DNA of 64,000 nt. Origin: Zoogloea sp. LCSB751. GTDB taxonomy: Bacteria; Pseudomonadota; Gammaproteobacteria; Burkholderiales; Rhodocyclaceae. The notes below the pieces were generated by a model. That model was not told the DNA's origin and ran no database searches. It saw only the letters and a program-made list of their open reading frames with translations. This document shows, in pieces, positions 21,588 through 30,114 of this stretch (its first letter is position 1; the number at the start of each line of letters is the position of its first letter). Made by a program: the position numbers and the translations under genes. The DNA lies in NCBI RefSeq assembly GCF_002028455.1, contig NZ_MWUM01000006.1, forward strand, positions 211,286 to 275,285, in the 5' to 3' direction.

Positions 21588-21941
21588 ATGAAACGGATCA
21601 TCCCGCTCGCCCCGGCCGGCGTGACCATGCATATTCCTGCTCAGGCCCAGCAAGCGCAGTGGATGCAGCCATGGTCCACGGAGCTGGTGAAGTTTCTGGT
21701 CATCGGCGTGCTGGGCTTCTGCTGCTTCGCGCTCATCATGGCATCCGTGCTGCTATGGCGCTCCGCCGCCAGTGCGCCACAAATCCTGCGCGTCTTCGGC
21801 ATCATCACCATCCTCGGCTTCTCGGCCCTGTTGCTCGTTACCGGCTACAGCAACGAGCAACTCACGCCCATCGTCGGCCTGTTCGGAGCCATCGCGGGAT
21901 ACCTGCTGGGCAAGGACGTCAAACAGAACCAGGACGAATGA
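21588..21941 (+). CDS. Small membrane protein of unknown function
   Basis: I do not recognise this 117-residue protein. It has two clear membrane segments (about 35-57, VKFLVIGVLGFCCFALIMASV, and 67-87, VFGIITILGFSALLLVTGY) and a third short hydrophobic stretch (PIVGLFGAIAGYLLG) before a charged tail KDVKQNQDE. The last segment looks like the GAIAGYLLGK end found in small phage- or island-borne membrane proteins. A second ATG at 21627 could be the real start and would shorten it by 13 residues. It converges with the hybrid response regulator gene and its stop overlaps that gene's end. No function is claimed. Confidence 0.6.
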   Translation: MKRIIPLAPAGVTMHIPAQAQQAQWMQPWSTELVKFLVIGVLGFCCFALIMASVLLWRSAASAPQILRVFGIITILGFSALLLVTGYSNEQLTPIVGLFGAIAGYLLGKDVKQNQDE

Positions 21942-23136
21942 CCCCGGCGGCACGCCGGACCCGGATCGTGCACCAGAAGGTGCTCCCCTGCCCTTCCTCG
22001 CTGCTGCAGCCGGCACTGCCGCCCATCGCTTCGGCGAGCTTTTTCACCGTCGCGAGGCCGATGCCGCTGCCGCCGAAGCGCCGGGTCGGGGAGTTGTCCA
22101 CCTGCTCGAAGATGCTGAACAGTCGTGGCACGGCCGGGGCCGGAATGCCGATGCCGGTGTCGCGCACCTCGAAACGCAAGGTGACGGCGGCCGGCCCGCC
22201 TGCCGCGTCCTGCGCTTCGGCCTCCAGCGTCGCGACGACACAGACCGAGCCCTTTTCGGTGAAGGTGAGGGCATTGTGGACGTAGCATTGCAGCGCCAGG
22301 CGCAGGTTGCCGGCATCGCCGATCACCACCAGATCGCGCAGCGCCTCCGCATCGGCAACGAGCTGCAACTGCTTGGCCATTGCCCGTTCCTGATTCACCG
22401 CGACGACCTCCTCCACCACGGCGCCCGCATCGAACGGATCTTCGCGCAGCACGATGGCCCGCGACTCCAGTTCGGTCAGCTTGAGAATGCCGTCCACCAG
22501 ATCGATGAGCCGCTTGTGGATGGGCACCATCTTGTCCGCCAGATTTTTCTGCTTGTCCGACAGCTCGGTCCGTTGCAGCAGATGGATCATCGCCGACAGC
22601 TGATGCAGCGGCGTGCGCAGCTCGTGGGACATGTTGCCGAGGAAGTGGGTCTTGGCGACGCTGGCGGCCTCGGCCGCCAGCTGGGCCTTGCGGAGTTCCT
22701 TGGTGCGCTCGGCGACCAGGGCCTCCAGGTTGTCGTTGTAGAGCTTCAGGGCCCGTTCCTTGACGCGCAGGGCCAGCTGCACGTCAACCCGCGCGCGCAC
22801 CACGTCCGGGTTGATCGGCTTGTGGATGAAATCCATCGCGCCGGCGGCGAGGGCCGCGGATTCGCTGGCCGAGTCGTTCATCGCCGTCACGAAGATGACC
22901 GGGATGTCGCGGGTGGCGGGATCGCCCTTCAGATGACGCAGGACCTCGTACCCATCCATGCCGGGCATCTGCACATCGAGGAGGATCAGTTCGGGCAGGT
23001 TCCGGGTGACGATGTCCAGCGCCTGTTCGCCGGACAACGCAAAGCTGACCTTGCAGCGGTCGGACAGGATATGGGCCAGCACCTGCACATTGCTCGGCGC
23101 ATCGTCGACGATCAGGATCAACGGCTTGGTGGTCAT
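21919..23136 (-). CDS. Response regulator-histidine kinase hybrid
   Basis: A 405-residue soluble protein with an N-terminal receiver domain (D11, D12, phospho-acceptor D54 in LLDVQMPGMDG, K107 in FIHKP), a coiled coil (about 125-165) and a histidine kinase core: H171 in GNMSHELRTPLHQL, N-box VHNALTFTEKG, G1 DTGIGIP, F-box and G2 GGSGIGLATVKKLAEAMGG. There is no membrane segment; input probably comes through phosphorylation of the receiver. The start at 23136 overlaps the stop of the upstream gene by four bases (ATGA). That upstream gene is the remnant of a larger hybrid kinase, which may have been its phosphodonor. Confidence 0.9.
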   Translation of the reverse strand: MTTKPLILIVDDAPSNVQVLAHILSDRCKVSFALSGEQALDIVTRNLPELILLDVQMPGMDGYEVLRHLKGDPATRDIPVIFVTAMNDSASESAALAAGAMDFIHKPINPDVVRARVDVQLALRVKERALKLYNDNLEALVAERTKELRKAQLAAEAASVAKTHFLGNMSHELRTPLHQLSAMIHLLQRTELSDKQKNLADKMVPIHKRLIDLVDGILKLTELESRAIVLREDPFDAGAVVEEVVAVNQERAMAKQLQLVADAEALRDLVVIGDAGNLRLALQCYVHNALTFTEKGSVCVVATLEAEAQDAAGGPAAVTLRFEVRDTGIGIPAPAVPRLFSIFEQVDNSPTRRFGGSGIGLATVKKLAEAMGGSAGCSSEEGQGSTFWCTIRVRRAAGVIRPGSV

Positions 23137-23894
23137 GGCGGCAGGTCTTTTTCCCCGGCTCCATAGGGCCCGAGCAACAGGCCGGCGCCCTTGAAGTCCA
23201 GCTCGGCCATGCGGCCGGCCAACTCGTCGAATAGTGTAGCGCCGATATGGGCGCGCAAGGCCGGCGCCAGCGCGTCGAAGCACTGCCCAGCCGCGAAGTC
23301 CTGCGCGTCGAGCAGCCGGGCTTGCGGCGGCACGCCGGTACGGCGCTCCAGTTCGGCCCGCATGGTGGCGATCAATTGTTGCGGATCGACAGGCTTGGTC
23401 AGGAAGGCCGAAGCTCCGGACGCCAGCGCCTGCTCCTTCTGGCTGGCCAGCGCCCCGGCCGTGAAGGCGATGACCGGGATCCGGTTCAGCCGGGCGTCTT
23501 CCCGCATGTGCCGGGTAGCCGTGAAACCGTCCATCACCGGCATCTGCATGTCCATCAGCACGATATCGACCGCCGGGGCGTGCGTTGCCAGCCAGTCCAG
23601 CGCCTGCTGCCCGTTCATGCACAGGCTCACCTCGGCGCCCTGGCGTTGCAGGATGTTGAAGGCGACGTCGAGATTCATCTCGCTGTCGTCCACCACCAGC
23701 GCCCGCACGCCGCTCAGCCACTGGAAAGCAGCGATGTCCAGCTTCGCGTCGGACTGCGGCAGGGCGGCCGGGTCCGCCGCGATCAACGGAATCTCGACCC
23801 AGAACTGGCTGCCGTGCCCGACCTCGCTGCGCACACCGACGCGGCAGGCAATGCTTGGTGCGCTATTTGCAATCCCGTTGGAAACAAGGTTCAA
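23133..23894 (-). pseudogene. 5'-truncated hybrid histidine kinase: kinase tail plus receiver domain
   Basis: This frame begins within an apparent kinase sequence: NLVSNGI resembles an N-box, yet only a few residues later comes RVGVRSEVGHGSQFWVEIPL, the very end of a kinase ATP-binding domain. The G1, F and G2 boxes between them and all upstream domains (dimerisation, sensor) are missing, so an internal and 5' deletion is the simplest reading. A complete receiver domain follows (about 65-180; D69-D70, D115 in LMDMQMPVMDG, K in FLTKPVD), then about 70 unassigned residues. No good start codon is seen: TTG at 23894 is the only early candidate. The receiver might still be made and might still signal; the next gene is coupled to it by a four-base overlap. 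Confidence 0.7.
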
Positions 23895-24034
23895 ACGGGC
23901 GGTTTTTGTCGTGTTTCCTTCAATTCACCCCACATATCCGGCTACCTCCGGCACAGCCGCATGGGGCAAACGCGCGTCTTGCAGCAGCGCGCGGCCCTAT
24001 CGATATCGCGACAGCCATGTCCGGGAGGCCAGGC

Positions 24035-24574
24035 ATGCATGACGCCTACAGCACGACAGGTGACGACGAATGGGTCATCTGGAATGGGGAGCACGGCCTG
24101 GTCACCACGGCAACGCTCGGTCGCGTCGAGGTCAACACCACTGGCCGCAAGGCATGGCTGGACGAACCGTTCGACATGGTCGGGCCATTCAGCCTGGACG
24201 AGCTCGAGACCCACGGCAGAATCGCCTTTGCGGCCTGCATCGTCATGTCACGCCAGCGTTGGCAAGACGACCAGGCGGCATTGCGGTACGCATCGCTGAA
24301 CATGCGCCGTGCCGCCCAGCAACGCATGAACGAGGAATTTGCGCGCTTCTCCGGGCGGCACGGCAGAAACCATGGCCAGCGCCACCCCGTGGACGAGCGG
24401 GAACATCGCGCGGTACTGAATCTGCCTGCGGAGGGGACGCTCGAGCCAAGTCAGGTCAATGCCGCTTTCAGAAAGCTTGCCCAGAAAGCGCACCCCGACG
24501 TCGGCGGCAGTCACGAGCAGTTCGTACGCATCACGAAAGCGCGCTCTGTCTTGCTCGAATCGATAAACAGGTGA
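24035..24574 (+). CDS. Protein with C-terminal J domain
   Basis: A 179-residue protein. The first 110 residues match no family I know. The last 50 residues form a J domain: NLPAEGTLEPSQVNAAFRKLAQKAHPDVGG, with the HPD motif that stimulates Hsp70 ATPase, then a final helix FVRITKARSVLLESI. The first helix of the J domain is short. GGGAGG at 24022-24027 sits seven bases before the ATG at 24035, which favours this start. It is followed after seven bases by a small unknown gene in the same direction. J domains at the C-terminus occur in specialised co-chaperones and in mobile-element proteins; the client is unknown. Confidence 0.75.
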   Translation: MHDAYSTTGDDEWVIWNGEHGLVTTATLGRVEVNTTGRKAWLDEPFDMVGPFSLDELETHGRIAFAACIVMSRQRWQDDQAALRYASLNMRRAAQQRMNEEFARFSGRHGRNHGQRHPVDEREHRAVLNLPAEGTLEPSQVNAAFRKLAQKAHPDVGGSHEQFVRITKARSVLLESINR

Positions 24575-24581
24575 ACGCCCC

Positions 24582-24899
24582 ATGACTCAGATCATCGACT
24601 TCCCCGTTCCGAACAATCAGCGAAACCATGATTACGATGCCGACATTGAAGAAATACTGGCATCCATCCCACCGAAAAGCCGGGAAAAGCTCCGCTTCGA
24701 GCTGATCAGGACGATTGACAGCTATGACGCATATTTCACTCAATGGTCCTTGAGCTTTCCTGAAGCCTGCGATGAAACGCTAAAAAAGCAGATCTATGAT
24801 CTGGCGCATCAGGAGCATGGTCGAAAAATACGCATGCTGAAAGACATCATGCGACTCAAGGCAAGGGTTCTGGTCTCGGAATACCGTAAATCCAGGTGA
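24582..24899 (+). CDS. Unknown small protein downstream of the J-domain gene
   Basis: I do not recognise this 105-residue protein. It is charged and mostly helical in appearance, with IPPKSREKLRFELIRTIDSYDAY and a basic C-terminus (RLKARVLVSEYRKSR), and has no membrane segment or Cys pairs. Its DNA is visibly richer in A and T than the core genes around it. It starts seven bases after the J-domain gene and is likely cotranscribed with it. A large hairpin at 24917-24964 follows and may be its terminator. The pair could be a recently acquired two-gene unit (inference from composition and from the broken kinase gene next to it). Confidence 0.65.
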   Translation: MTQIIDFPVPNNQRNHDYDADIEEILASIPPKSREKLRFELIRTIDSYDAYFTQWSLSFPEACDETLKKQIYDLAHQEHGRKIRMLKDIMRLKARVLVSEYRKSR

Positions 24900-24916
24900 C
24901 TGGAGATTCATTCCTT

Positions 24917-24964
24917 CATATGAAAAAAAGGATTTGCCATGTGACAAATCCCTTTTTTCATATG
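24917..24964. repeat. Hairpin H1: 20-base arms with one mismatch, 8-base loop
   Basis: CATATGAAAAAAAGGATTTG (24917-24936) is matched at 19 of 20 positions by the inverted arm 24945-24964. The arms have A- and T-runs, so it could terminate the upstream gene. It contains CATATGA at both ends. Confidence 0.85.
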
Positions 24965-25015
24965 ACAAACATCTTTTTTCACACCACGAGAAGATTGGGT
25001 GATGCGACATAAGCA

Positions 25016-25054
25016 TTCATTCATGCCACCGCAGCAGCTGGAGGCATGAATGAA
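25016..25054. repeat. Hairpin H2: perfect 12-base arms, 15-base loop
   Basis: TTCATTCATGCC (25016-25027) and GGCATGAATGAA (25043-25054) are perfect inverted copies. They differ in sequence from H1 and H3. Confidence 0.85.
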
Positions 25055-25148
25055 CGATCTGGTAGCGCCACCGAATCAATCCGGCACATGGAAGACTGAT
25101 TTTTCCATATCACCGGATCTTTCCTTCATGTGCAAAATGGGTTTTTCA

Positions 25149-25192
25149 TATGACAAAAGATCTTTTTCGCGAAAGAAAAAGTTTTTGTCATA
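25149..25192. repeat. Hairpin H3: two-part stem sharing the TATGACAAAA word
   Basis: TATGACAAAA (25149-25158) pairs with TTTTGTCATA (25183-25192), and CTTTTTC (25162-25168) pairs with GAAAAAG (25175-25181), with a small asymmetric bulge and a six-base loop. It lies close to the 3' end of glmS and could serve as its terminator. Confidence 0.8.
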
Positions 25193-25234
25193 GGAGTGAA
25201 AGCTCCGGCGGAGCCGCGGAATAATCCCCGCCCC

Positions 25235-27073
25235 TTACTCCACCGTCACCGATTTGGCCAGGTTGCGCGGCTTGTCTACATCGGTGCCCTTCACCAGCGC
25301 GGCGTGGTAGCTGAGCAGTTGCAGCGGCACGACGTGGAGGATGGGGGACAGCAGGCCGTAGTGTTCAGGCAGGTGGAGGATGTGCACGCCTTCCGACTCG
25401 GCGATCTCGCAGCCGACGTCGGCAAACACGTAGAGCTCACCGCCGCGGGCACGGACTTCCTGCAGGTTGGACTTGAGCTTTTCGAGCAGGCTGTCGTTGG
25501 GCGCCACCGCGATGACTGGCATCTCCTTGTCCACCAGGGCCAGCGGACCGTGCTTGAGCTCGCCGGCCGGGTAGGCTTCGGCGTGGATGTAGGAGATTTC
25601 CTTGAGCTTGAGCGCACCTTCGAGGGCGATCGGGTAGTGCATGCCACGGCCGAGGAACAGGGCGTGGTGCTTGCCGGCGAAGCGCTGGGCCCAGCGTTCG
25701 ATCTCGGGCTCCAGCTCGACGACCTTGGCGACGGCCACCGGCAGGTGGCGCAGCAGGGCCAGGTGGCTGGCCTCATCGGCTTCGGAGAGGCGGTTGTTCA
25801 CCTTGGCGAGGGCCAGCGTCAGCAGGGCCAGGGCGGCCAGCTGGGTGGTGAAGGCCTTGGTGGAGGCGACACCGATCTCGGGACCGGCGCGGGTGATGAA
25901 ACGCAGCGCGGCCTCGCGCACGATGGCGGACTCCGGCACGTTGCAGATCGCCAGGGTCTTGGTCATGCCCAGGCCCTTGGCGAACTTGAGGGCGGCCAGG
26001 GTATCGGCGGTCTCGCCGGACTGAGAGATGACGACCACCAGGGTTTCGGGGTCGGGCACCGATTCGCGGTAGCGGTATTCGCTGGCGATCTCGACCGAGC
26101 ACGGCAGCTTGGCGATGGCTTCGAGCCAGTAACGGGCCACCAGGCCGGCGTGATAGCTGGTGCCGCAGGCGAGGATCAGCACCCGGCGGGTGGCGGCGAA
26201 GACGTCCACCGCGTCGCTGCCGAACAGCTGCGGCGACACGCTGCCGCCGCCGGCGATGATCTCCAGCGTGTTGGCCAGCGCCTGGGGCTGCTCGAAGATT
26301 TCCTTCTGCATGTAGTGGCGGTACTTCCCGAGCTCGACCGCATCGGCGGACAGGCTGGAAATATGTACCGGGCGGTCCACCGGCGTGCCGTCCTGGCGCG
26401 TGACGCGGTAGCCGTCGAGGCGCAGCTCGGCCACGTCGCCGTCTTCGAGGTACACCACCTTGCGGGTGACCTGCAGCAGCGCGGCGGTGTCGGAGGCGGC
26501 GTAATGACCGTCTTCGCCGATGCCGAGCAGCAGCGGCGAGCCCTTGCGGGCGACGATGGCGCGGCCCTGGTCGATCTCGCTGATGACGCCGATGGCGTAG
26601 GCGCCGACCAGATCGGCGAGGGTGGCGCGCACCGCATCGAACAGGTCGGGATGAGTCTTCAGCTTGTCGTGCAGCAGGTGGGCGATGGCTTCGGTGTCGG
26701 TCTCGGACGTGAACGCGTAGCCCTTGGCGCGCAGCGCATCGCGCAACTCCTCGAAGTTCTCGATGATGCCGTTATGCACCACTGCCAGGCCACCGGAGAT
26801 GTGCGGGTGGGCATTGCGCTCGCTGGGTACGCCGTGGGTGGCCCAGCGGGTGTGGGCGATGCCGATTTCGGCAGAAAGACCAGTGGCATCGGCCTGAGCC
26901 GCCAGCTCGGCGACGCGCCCGACCGCGCGCAGGCGCTGCAGCGTGGGCGTGCCGTTTTGCTTAAGGACAGCCAGGCCGGCGGAGTCGTAGCCGCGGTATT
27001 CGAGCTTGCGCAGGCCTTCGAGCAGGACGGGAACGATGTTGCGACGGGCGATGGCGGTGACGATGCCACACAT
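25235..27073 (-). CDS. glmS: Glucosamine-fructose-6-phosphate aminotransferase
   Basis: This 612-residue enzyme makes glucosamine-6-phosphate from fructose-6-phosphate and glutamine, the first step to UDP-GlcNAc. The glutaminase domain starts MCGIVTA with the nucleophilic Cys2 and contains [11 protein letters not shown]. Two SIS domains follow ([18 protein letters not shown] and [14 protein letters not shown]; then [36 protein letters not shown]). The C-terminus KSVTVE is characteristic. Length is typical. It lies 60 bases downstream of glmU on the same strand, so the two UDP-GlcNAc genes probably form an operon. No glmS ribozyme or GlmZ-like pairing region was recognised upstream. Confidence 0.98.
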   Translation of the reverse strand: MCGIVTAIARRNIVPVLLEGLRKLEYRGYDSAGLAVLKQNGTPTLQRLRAVGRVAELAAQADATGLSAEIGIAHTRWATHGVPSERNAHPHISGGLAVVHNGIIENFEELRDALRAKGYAFTSETDTEAIAHLLHDKLKTHPDLFDAVRATLADLVGAYAIGVISEIDQGRAIVARKGSPLLLGIGEDGHYAASDTAALLQVTRKVVYLEDGDVAELRLDGYRVTRQDGTPVDRPVHISSLSADAVELGKYRHYMQKEIFEQPQALANTLEIIAGGGSVSPQLFGSDAVDVFAATRRVLILACGTSYHAGLVARYWLEAIAKLPCSVEIASEYRYRESVPDPETLVVVISQSGETADTLAALKFAKGLGMTKTLAICNVPESAIVREAALRFITRAGPEIGVASTKAFTTQLAALALLTLALAKVNNRLSEADEASHLALLRHLPVAVAKVVELEPEIERWAQRFAGKHHALFLGRGMHYPIALEGALKLKEISYIHAEAYPAGELKHGPLALVDKEMPVIAVAPNDSLLEKLKSNLQEVRARGGELYVFADVGCEIAESEGVHILHLPEHYGLLSPILHVVPLQLLSYHAALVKGTDVDKPRNLAKSVTVE

Positions 27074-27133
27074 GAGCGGAAACCTTTCAGAGTTGCCCGG
27101 CCTGCGTGGCCGGACCGAAAATGAGGGACGGCA

Positions 27134-28498
27134 TCAGGCCTTCTTGATCTTGACCGGGCGCTTCCAACCGGGGATCGACAGCTGCCTGGCGCGCGACACG
27201 GTGAGCTGCTCGGGCGGCGCATCCTTTGCCAGCGTAGTACCAGCGCCGAGGGTGGCACCGCGCCCGACGCGGACCGGCGCCACCAGCTGAGTGTCGGAGC
27301 CGATGAAGACGTCGTCCTCGATGATGGTGCGGAACTTGTTGGCGCCGTCGTAGTTGCAGGTGATGGTGCCGGCGCCGACGTTAACCCGCCGGCCGATGTC
27401 GGCGTCGCCGACGTAGGCCAGGTGGTTGGCCTTGGAGTGATCGGCGATCACGCTGTTCTTGACCTCGACGAAGTTGCCCAGATGCACGTCCTTGCCGAGC
27501 ACAGTGCCCGGGCGGGTGCGCGCATAGGGGCCGATGACGCAGACCTCGCCCATCTCGGTATCCTCGATCTGGGAGAAGGCGGCGATCCTGGTGCCGGCGC
27601 CGATCTTCGCGTTTTTGACGACGCAGTTGGCACCGATACGCACGCCGTCGCCGAGCTCGACACGGCCTTCGAAGATGCAGTTGATGTCGATCTCCACGTC
27701 GCGGCCGCAGATCAGCTCGCCGCGCACGTCGAGGCGGGCCGGGTCGATGACGGTGACGCCGGCGTCGGTGAGACGGCGGGCGATGCCGCGCTGGTGGATG
27801 CGTTCCAGCTCGGCAAGCTGGGTCTTGTTATTGACGCCGAGGGTTTCCTCGAAGGCATCGGGCTGGGTGGTGACGACCTCGAGGCCGTCGGCAACGGCCA
27901 TCGCGATGATGTCGGTGAGGTAGTACTCGCCCTGGGCATTGTCGTTCTTCAGGGCCGCCAGCCAGCCGCGCAGACGGGCAACGGGGGCAACCAGGATGCC
28001 AGTGTTCACTTCGCGGACGGTGCGCTCGGCGGGCGTCGCGTCCTTCTCCTCGACGATGCGGGTGACCTGCCCAGCGGCGTTGCGCAGGATGCGGCCGTAG
28101 CCGGTGGGGTCGTCCATCGTGACGGTGAGCAGGGCCAGGCGCTCGGCACCGGCGGCCTGGATCAGGCGCTGCAGCGTCGGAACGCCGATCAGCGGCACAT
28201 CGCCGTAGAGGATCAGCGCAACATCACCGTCCTCCACCAGCGGCATTGCCTGCTGCACGGCATGACCGGTGCCCTGGGGCGGATCCTGGCGCGCCCAGGC
28301 CAGATCCGGAGCATCGAGTGCCTCGCGCACCACTTCGCCGCCATGGCCATACACCACCACGATGCGCCGCGCCTCCAGCGTGCGCGCGGTATCCAGCACA
28401 TGGGCCAACAAAGGCTTGGCGGCCAGCGGCTGCAGCACCTTGGGCAGCACCGAACGCATGCGCTTGCCTTGTCCGGCGGCGAGAACGATCACTTCCAT
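27134..28498 (-). CDS. glmU: Bifunctional UDP-GlcNAc pyrophosphorylase / glucosamine-1-phosphate acetyltransferase
   Basis: A 454-residue enzyme that acetylates glucosamine-1-phosphate and then couples it to UTP. The N-terminal nucleotidyltransferase (about 1-230) has [20 protein letters not shown]; the C-terminal left-handed beta-helix (about 250-450) is made of hexapeptide repeats ([28 protein letters not shown]) and has the catalytic [12 protein letters not shown] and NYDGANKF region. The ATG at 28498 with AGGA ten bases before it gives the exact family N-terminus MEVIVLAAG; a frame 36 codons longer is not needed. The 206-base divergent region to the MaoC-Pta gene holds its promoter. Confidence 0.98.
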   Translation of the reverse strand: MEVIVLAAGQGKRMRSVLPKVLQPLAAKPLLAHVLDTARTLEARRIVVVYGHGGEVVREALDAPDLAWARQDPPQGTGHAVQQAMPLVEDGDVALILYGDVPLIGVPTLQRLIQAAGAERLALLTVTMDDPTGYGRILRNAAGQVTRIVEEKDATPAERTVREVNTGILVAPVARLRGWLAALKNDNAQGEYYLTDIIAMAVADGLEVVTTQPDAFEETLGVNNKTQLAELERIHQRGIARRLTDAGVTVIDPARLDVRGELICGRDVEIDINCIFEGRVELGDGVRIGANCVVKNAKIGAGTRIAAFSQIEDTEMGEVCVIGPYARTRPGTVLGKDVHLGNFVEVKNSVIADHSKANHLAYVGDADIGRRVNVGAGTITCNYDGANKFRTIIEDDVFIGSDTQLVAPVRVGRGATLGAGTTLAKDAPPEQLTVSRARQLSIPGWKRPVKIKKA

Positions 28499-28704
28499 GG
28501 AGTTTCCTGATGCAGTTTGAATGTAAGCTGGAGCGGATTCTAGCATGCTCAAATTTGCCGCTTTGCGGCGCAGTTCTCGGATGCTCCGATAGCGTTGGCC
28601 CTTCAACTGACGCGACGCAACATTCCTTTGATCTAATACTAAAGTTCTTCAATGCGCATTCGTTAGAATCAAGGCGCTGCAATGCAAAAAACCAGGATAT
28701 CGCC

Positions 28705-30114
28705 ATGATCGACGCTCGTGATTTCATCCAGAACCGGACGTTTGACGAAATTGCCGTGGGCGATTCCGCCCAGCTGGTCCGCACACTCCGCCCCGAAGAC
28801 ATCCACCTGTTCGCCGTGATGTCGGGGGACGTGAATCCGACCCACGTGGACCCCGAGTTCGCCCGCTCCAGCCAGTTCCGCGAGGTGGTCGGGCATTCCA
28901 TGTGGGGCAGCGTGCTGATTTCGTCCATCCTCGGCACCGAGTTCCCGGGCCCCGGTACCGTGTATGTGGCGCAGACCCTCAAGTTCTGGCGGCCGATCAC
29001 CATCGGCGACACGCTGACCGTCACCATCACCTGTACCCAGCGCTTCGAGCACAACCATCACCTGCTTCTCGACTGCCAGTGCGTCAACCAGGACGGCCTG
29101 AAGGTCATCGACGGCACCGCCGAGGTGATGGCCCCCACCGAAAAGATCAAGCGTCCGCGCATGGCCATGCCGGAGATCACCATCTCCGACCGCCAGCAGC
29201 GCTACCTCCACGTGCTTGAGCTGACCAAGGGCATGGAGCCGATTCCCATCGCAGTGGCCCACCCCTGTGATACGGAATCCCTGCGCGGCCCGCTGCAGGC
29301 CAGGGACGCCGGGCTGGTCATTCCGGTGCTAGTCGGCCCCGAGAGCAAGATCCGCGAGGTGGCCGAACAGGAAGGTCTCGACCTGCACGGCGTTCGCATC
29401 GTCGATGCGCCCCACAGCCACGCCTCGGCCGAGATCGCCGTCCGCCTGGCCCGCTGCGGCGAGGTCGAGGCGCTGATGAAGGGATCCCTGCACACGGATG
29501 AACTGATGGGCGAGGTCGTTGCCAAGGAGACCGGACTGCGCACTTCGCGGCGCATCTCCCATGTCTTCATGGCCGACGTGCCGACCTACCCGCACCCACT
29601 GCTGATCACCGACGCCGCAATCAACATCGAACCCAGCCTCGAGGACAAGGTACACATCATCCAGAACGCTATCGAACTGGCGATCATGATGGGCGTGCCC
29701 GAACCCAAGGTGGCCATCCTGTCTGCCGTCGAGACCGTCAATGTAAAGATCCGCTCCACCATCGACGCCGCCGCCCTGTGCAAAATGGCCGACCGCGGGC
29801 AGATCAAGGGGGGCTTGCTCGACGGCCCGCTGGCCTTCGACAATGCCGTATCGCTGGTCGCCGCCAAGACCAAGGGCATCCGCTCCGCGGTGGCCGGCCA
29901 GGCCGATATCCTCATCGTGCCCGACCTGGAATCCGGCAACATGATGGCCAAGCAGCTCGAATACCTCGCCGATGCTCTGATGGCCGGTGTGGTGCTGGGC
30001 GCCCGGGTACCCATCGTGCTGACCAGCCGTGCCGATACCGCCGAAACCCGTACCGCCTCCTGCGCCATCGCGCAGCTGATGGCCCATAAACGCCGCCAGG
30101 GAGTCCGCCTGTGA
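28705..30114 (+). CDS. Fused MaoC-like hydratase / phosphate acetyltransferase
   Basis: A 469-residue fusion. Residues 1-150 are a MaoC-type hot-dog hydratase domain (FAVMSGDVNPTHVDPEFA, then GHSMWGSVLISSILGTEFPGPG). Residues about 175-469 are a phosphotransacetylase/phosphotransbutyrylase domain (DAAINIEPSLEDKVHIIQNAI, GQADILIVPDLESGNMMAKQLEYLADA). The Pta part would convert acyl-CoA and phosphate to acyl phosphate. The hydratase Asp-His pair (GDVNPTH) is intact, so both halves look active. The next gene, acetate kinase, overlaps the stop by four bases (GTGA), so acyl phosphate would be passed to the kinase. Substrates longer than acetyl are possible because the hydratase acts on enoyl-CoA; that is inference. 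Confidence 0.93.
   Translation: MIDARDFIQNRTFDEIAVGDSAQLVRTLRPEDIHLFAVMSGDVNPTHVDPEFARSSQFREVVGHSMWGSVLISSILGTEFPGPGTVYVAQTLKFWRPITIGDTLTVTITCTQRFEHNHHLLLDCQCVNQDGLKVIDGTAEVMAPTEKIKRPRMAMPEITISDRQQRYLHVLELTKGMEPIPIAVAHPCDTESLRGPLQARDAGLVIPVLVGPESKIREVAEQEGLDLHGVRIVDAPHSHASAEIAVRLARCGEVEALMKGSLHTDELMGEVVAKETGLRTSRRISHVFMADVPTYPHPLLITDAAINIEPSLEDKVHIIQNAIELAIMMGVPEPKVAILSAVETVNVKIRSTIDAAALCKMADRGQIKGGLLDGPLAFDNAVSLVAAKTKGIRSAVAGQADILIVPDLESGNMMAKQLEYLADALMAGVVLGARVPIVLTSRADTAETRTASCAIAQLMAHKRRQGVRL

Larger units (their letters stand above)
24900..25234. other. Gene-free stretch with three hairpins and CATATGACAAA words
   Basis: These 335 bases hold no supported coding region. The words CATGTGACAAAT (24938), CATATGACAAAC (24959), CATGTGCAAAAT (25127) and CATATGACAAAA (25147) recur, and GTCATA (25187) is the inverse of the last. 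Three inverted repeats are annotated separately. The composition is markedly AT-rich compared with the chromosome. It could be a regulatory region, an RNA gene or debris of a mobile element. Confidence 0.7.

Noticed and set aside
23870..23900. A stretch that looks like a CRISPR repeat (GCAATCCCGTTGGAAACAAG then GTTCAAAC)
   Set aside because: Only one copy, no spacers and no cas genes in the window. In the other strand it reads as a kinase N-box.
24035..24899. Toxin-antitoxin pair reading of the J-domain gene and its small partner
   Set aside because: No toxin fold or antitoxin DNA-binding motif is visible, and a J domain is not typical of such systems. Adjacent small genes alone are not enough.
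25235..27133. glmS ribozyme or GlmY/GlmZ-type control site
   Set aside because: The 60 bases before glmS show no recognisable ribozyme core, and glmS lies downstream of glmU, so control at the glmU promoter is simpler.
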